Assembly: GCA_021160155.1 (NCBI GenBank)
Contig: JAGHDB010000217.1
Span: forward strand, 1-7,677
Direction of reading: 5' to 3'
Source: Bacteroidales bacterium
GTDB taxonomy: Bacteria; Bacteroidota; Bacteroidia; Bacteroidales; UBA12481
DNA: 7,677 nucleotides
The number at the start of each line of letters is the position of its first letter. Within the stretch, counting starts at the first letter, position 1. Shown in pieces: positions 6,180-7,677 of this stretch. The position numbers and the translations under genes were made by a program. A model generated the notes under the pieces. The model was given only the letters and a program-made list of their open reading frames with translations, had not been told where the DNA came from and ran no database searches.

Positions 6180-7645
6180 CAAATCTGATACTGTACAACA
6201 CACTCACACGGAAAAAAGAGCAGTTCAAACCGCTGAACCCGCCTTTCGTGGGCCTTTATGTATGCGGCCCCACAGTTTACGGTGATGCCCACCTGGGCCA
6301 TGCCCGGCCGGCCATAACCTTCGACCTGCTTTTCAGGTACCTGCAGTACCTCAACTATAAAGTCAGATATGTACGTAACATCACCGATGTCGGACACCTC
6401 GAGAATGATGCCGATTCAGGCGAAGATAAAATTGTCAAAAAAGCCAAACTCGAACAACTCGAGCCTATGGAGATCGTACAACGGTACACCGACCGGTACC
6501 ATCACCACATGGAGCAGTTAAATGTGCTGAAACCCAGTATTGAACCCCGGGCATCCGGACACATCATCGAACAGCAACAATTCGTGCAACGTATTCTCGA
6601 CCGGGGATACGCTTATGAAATTAACGGATCGGTCTATTTTGATGTCGAAAAATATCATAAACAATATCATTACGGCCGCTTATCCGGCAGAGTTCTTGAA
6701 GACCTCCATACCCAAACCCGTGCCCTGGAGGGACAGGAAGAAAAACGTAATCCCTATGATTTCGCCCTCTGGAAAAAAGCCGATGCCAACCACCTGATGC
6801 ACTGGCCCTCCCCGTGGAGTGAGGGATTCCCCGGCTGGCACCTCGAATGCTCCACCATGAGCACCAAATACCTGGGTACCCCGTTCGATATCCACGGAGG
6901 CGGAATGGATCTGCTGTTTCCCCATCACGAATGCGAAATTGCCCAATCCACCGCCGCCGACGGCCATGAAGCCGTTAAACTCTGGATGCATAACAACATG
7001 ATCACCATTAACGGGCAGAAAATGGGTAAATCCCTGGGCAACTTTATTACCCTCGATGAACTATTCACCGGAAACCACCGCCTGCTGCAACAGGCTTACA
7101 ACCCGATGACCGTCCGTTTCTTTATCCTGCAGGCACACTACCGCTCTACAGTGGATTTCTCCAACGAAGCACTGCAGAGTGCCGAAAAAGGATTGGCACG
7201 CCTGATGAAAGCATGGGATATACTGCCCGGGCTCACCCCCGGAGAACCGGGTGAGTTTGATGTAACTTCTTGGAAACAAAGATGTTTTGAGGCGCTCGAT
7301 GACGATCTGAATACTCCGGTGATGATCGCCCGGCTCTTTGAAGCCGTGCGTGCGATCAACCTGGCCGGTGAGGGTAAAGCCTCTTTTTCTGCCTCCGCCC
7401 TGACCGAACTCGTCAGCCTGTTCGATCTTTTTGCGGGACAGTTACTCGGACTGCAAAAACCGGAGAAAGAGCGGTCGCAAAACGACCGTACCACCGAGCT
7501 GATCGAAATGGTGCTGCAACTTCGACTCGAAGCCAAACGGAAAAACGATTATGCCACCGCCGACCGTTTGAGGGATGAACTGACCCGCCTGGGAGTGACA
7601 GTAAAAGATAAAAAGGATGGATATGACTGGGAATGGGATTCATAA
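6176..7645 (+). CDS. cysS: Cysteinyl-tRNA synthetase
   Basis: This is a cytoplasmic class I aminoacyl-tRNA synthetase that charges tRNA-Cys with cysteine using ATP. The 489-residue length is normal for the family. The catalytic-site zinc ligands known from the E. coli enzyme are all present: C30 in [16 protein letters not shown]225 in HLECSTMS, H250 and E254 in [11 protein letters not shown]. The ATP-binding HIGH motif appears as HLGH (39-42) and the KMSKS loop as KMGKS (282-286) in QKMGKSLGN, an accepted variant. The C-terminal part (about 350-489) matches the helical DALR and anticodon-binding region, including [24 protein letters not shown]. The ATG at 6176 gives the expected N terminus; a nearby ATG at 6168 is out of frame. 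No Shine-Dalgarno sequence is seen. The start codon overlaps the stop of a small upstream frame. The gene is complete, ending at TAA 7643-7645. Confidence 0.98.
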   Translation: MTNLILYNTLTRKKEQFKPLNPPFVGLYVCGPTVYGDAHLGHARPAITFDLLFRYLQYLNYKVRYVRNITDVGHLENDADSGEDKIVKKAKLEQLEPMEIVQRYTDRYHHHMEQLNVLKPSIEPRASGHIIEQQQFVQRILDRGYAYEINGSVYFDVEKYHKQYHYGRLSGRVLEDLHTQTRALEGQEEKRNPYDFALWKKADANHLMHWPSPWSEGFPGWHLECSTMSTKYLGTPFDIHGGGMDLLFPHHECEIAQSTAADGHEAVKLWMHNNMITINGQKMGKSLGNFITLDELFTGNHRLLQQAYNPMTVRFFILQAHYRSTVDFSNEALQSAEKGLARLMKAWDILPGLTPGEPGEFDVTSWKQRCFEALDDDLNTPVMIARLFEAVRAINLAGEGKASFSASALTELVSLFDLFAGQLLGLQKPEKERSQNDRTTELIEMVLQLRLEAKRKNDYATADRLRDELTRLGVTVKDKKDGYDWEWDS

Positions 7646-7677
7646 GGATAAAAATATACCACCATACTACCCTGTCC

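Noticed and set aside
5989..6228. Minus-strand 79-codon frame across the intergenic region and the cysS start
   Set aside because: It runs antisense through the cysS 5' end and the terminator. The stretch ACGGHSSC followed by GGMITPDKF looked faintly protein-like, but I could not match it to any family and there is no start signal.
7019..7033. KMGKS instead of KMSKS in cysteinyl-tRNA synthetase as a possible defect
   Set aside because: Both lysines are kept and Gly at this position is a tolerated variant; the zinc ligands and HIGH motif are intact.
1..7677. Mobile element, prophage, CRISPR or defence system
   Set aside because: No transposase, integrase, Cas-like gene, spaced repeat array or terminal repeats were found; base composition looks even across the window.

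Overview
The window suggests a member of the Bacteroidota (Bacteroidetes), probably an environmental Bacteroidales/Marinilabiliales-like lineage; the exact taxon cannot be fixed from the sequence. The reasons are a periplasmic Reg_prop beta-propeller plus Y_Y_Y sensor joined to a LytS-type kinase, a near absence of Shine-Dalgarno sequences, and TAnnTTTG-type -7 elements in front of genes. There is no sign of mobile DNA, CRISPR, tRNA or rRNA.

Layout. Positions 1-48 hold nothing recognisable. rnr (ribonuclease R) lies on the minus strand at 49-2025 and is unusual in lacking the N-terminal winged-helix domain. A 57-base gap with back-to-back promoter-like elements separates it from a divergent plus-strand operon. 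This operon encodes a 1003-residue propeller sensor histidine kinase (2083-5094) and, overlapping it by 10 bases, a LytTR-type response regulator (5085-5891). A 284-base intergenic region (5892-6175) follows, then cysS (cysteinyl-tRNA synthetase, 6176-7645). Positions 7646-7677 hold nothing recognisable.

How the parts fit. The kinase and regulator form a membrane-to-DNA signalling pair: a periplasmic propeller senses an unknown cue, a single membrane helix passes it on, and the regulator binds DNA through LytTR. rnr and cysS are housekeeping genes with no evident functional tie to the pair.

The intergenic region before cysS is the most interesting part. It holds two perfect 12-base direct repeats 21 bases apart (a spacing typical of LytTR operators), a long inverted repeat, two tiny open frames joined to each other and to cysS by ATGA stop/start overlaps, and a strong intrinsic terminator inside the second tiny frame. 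There is also a duplicated terminator-arm sequence that could act as an anti-terminator. Two readings are possible and not exclusive: a LytTR-controlled small transcription unit, or a regulated (attenuated) leader for cysS. Both are inference from sequence architecture only.
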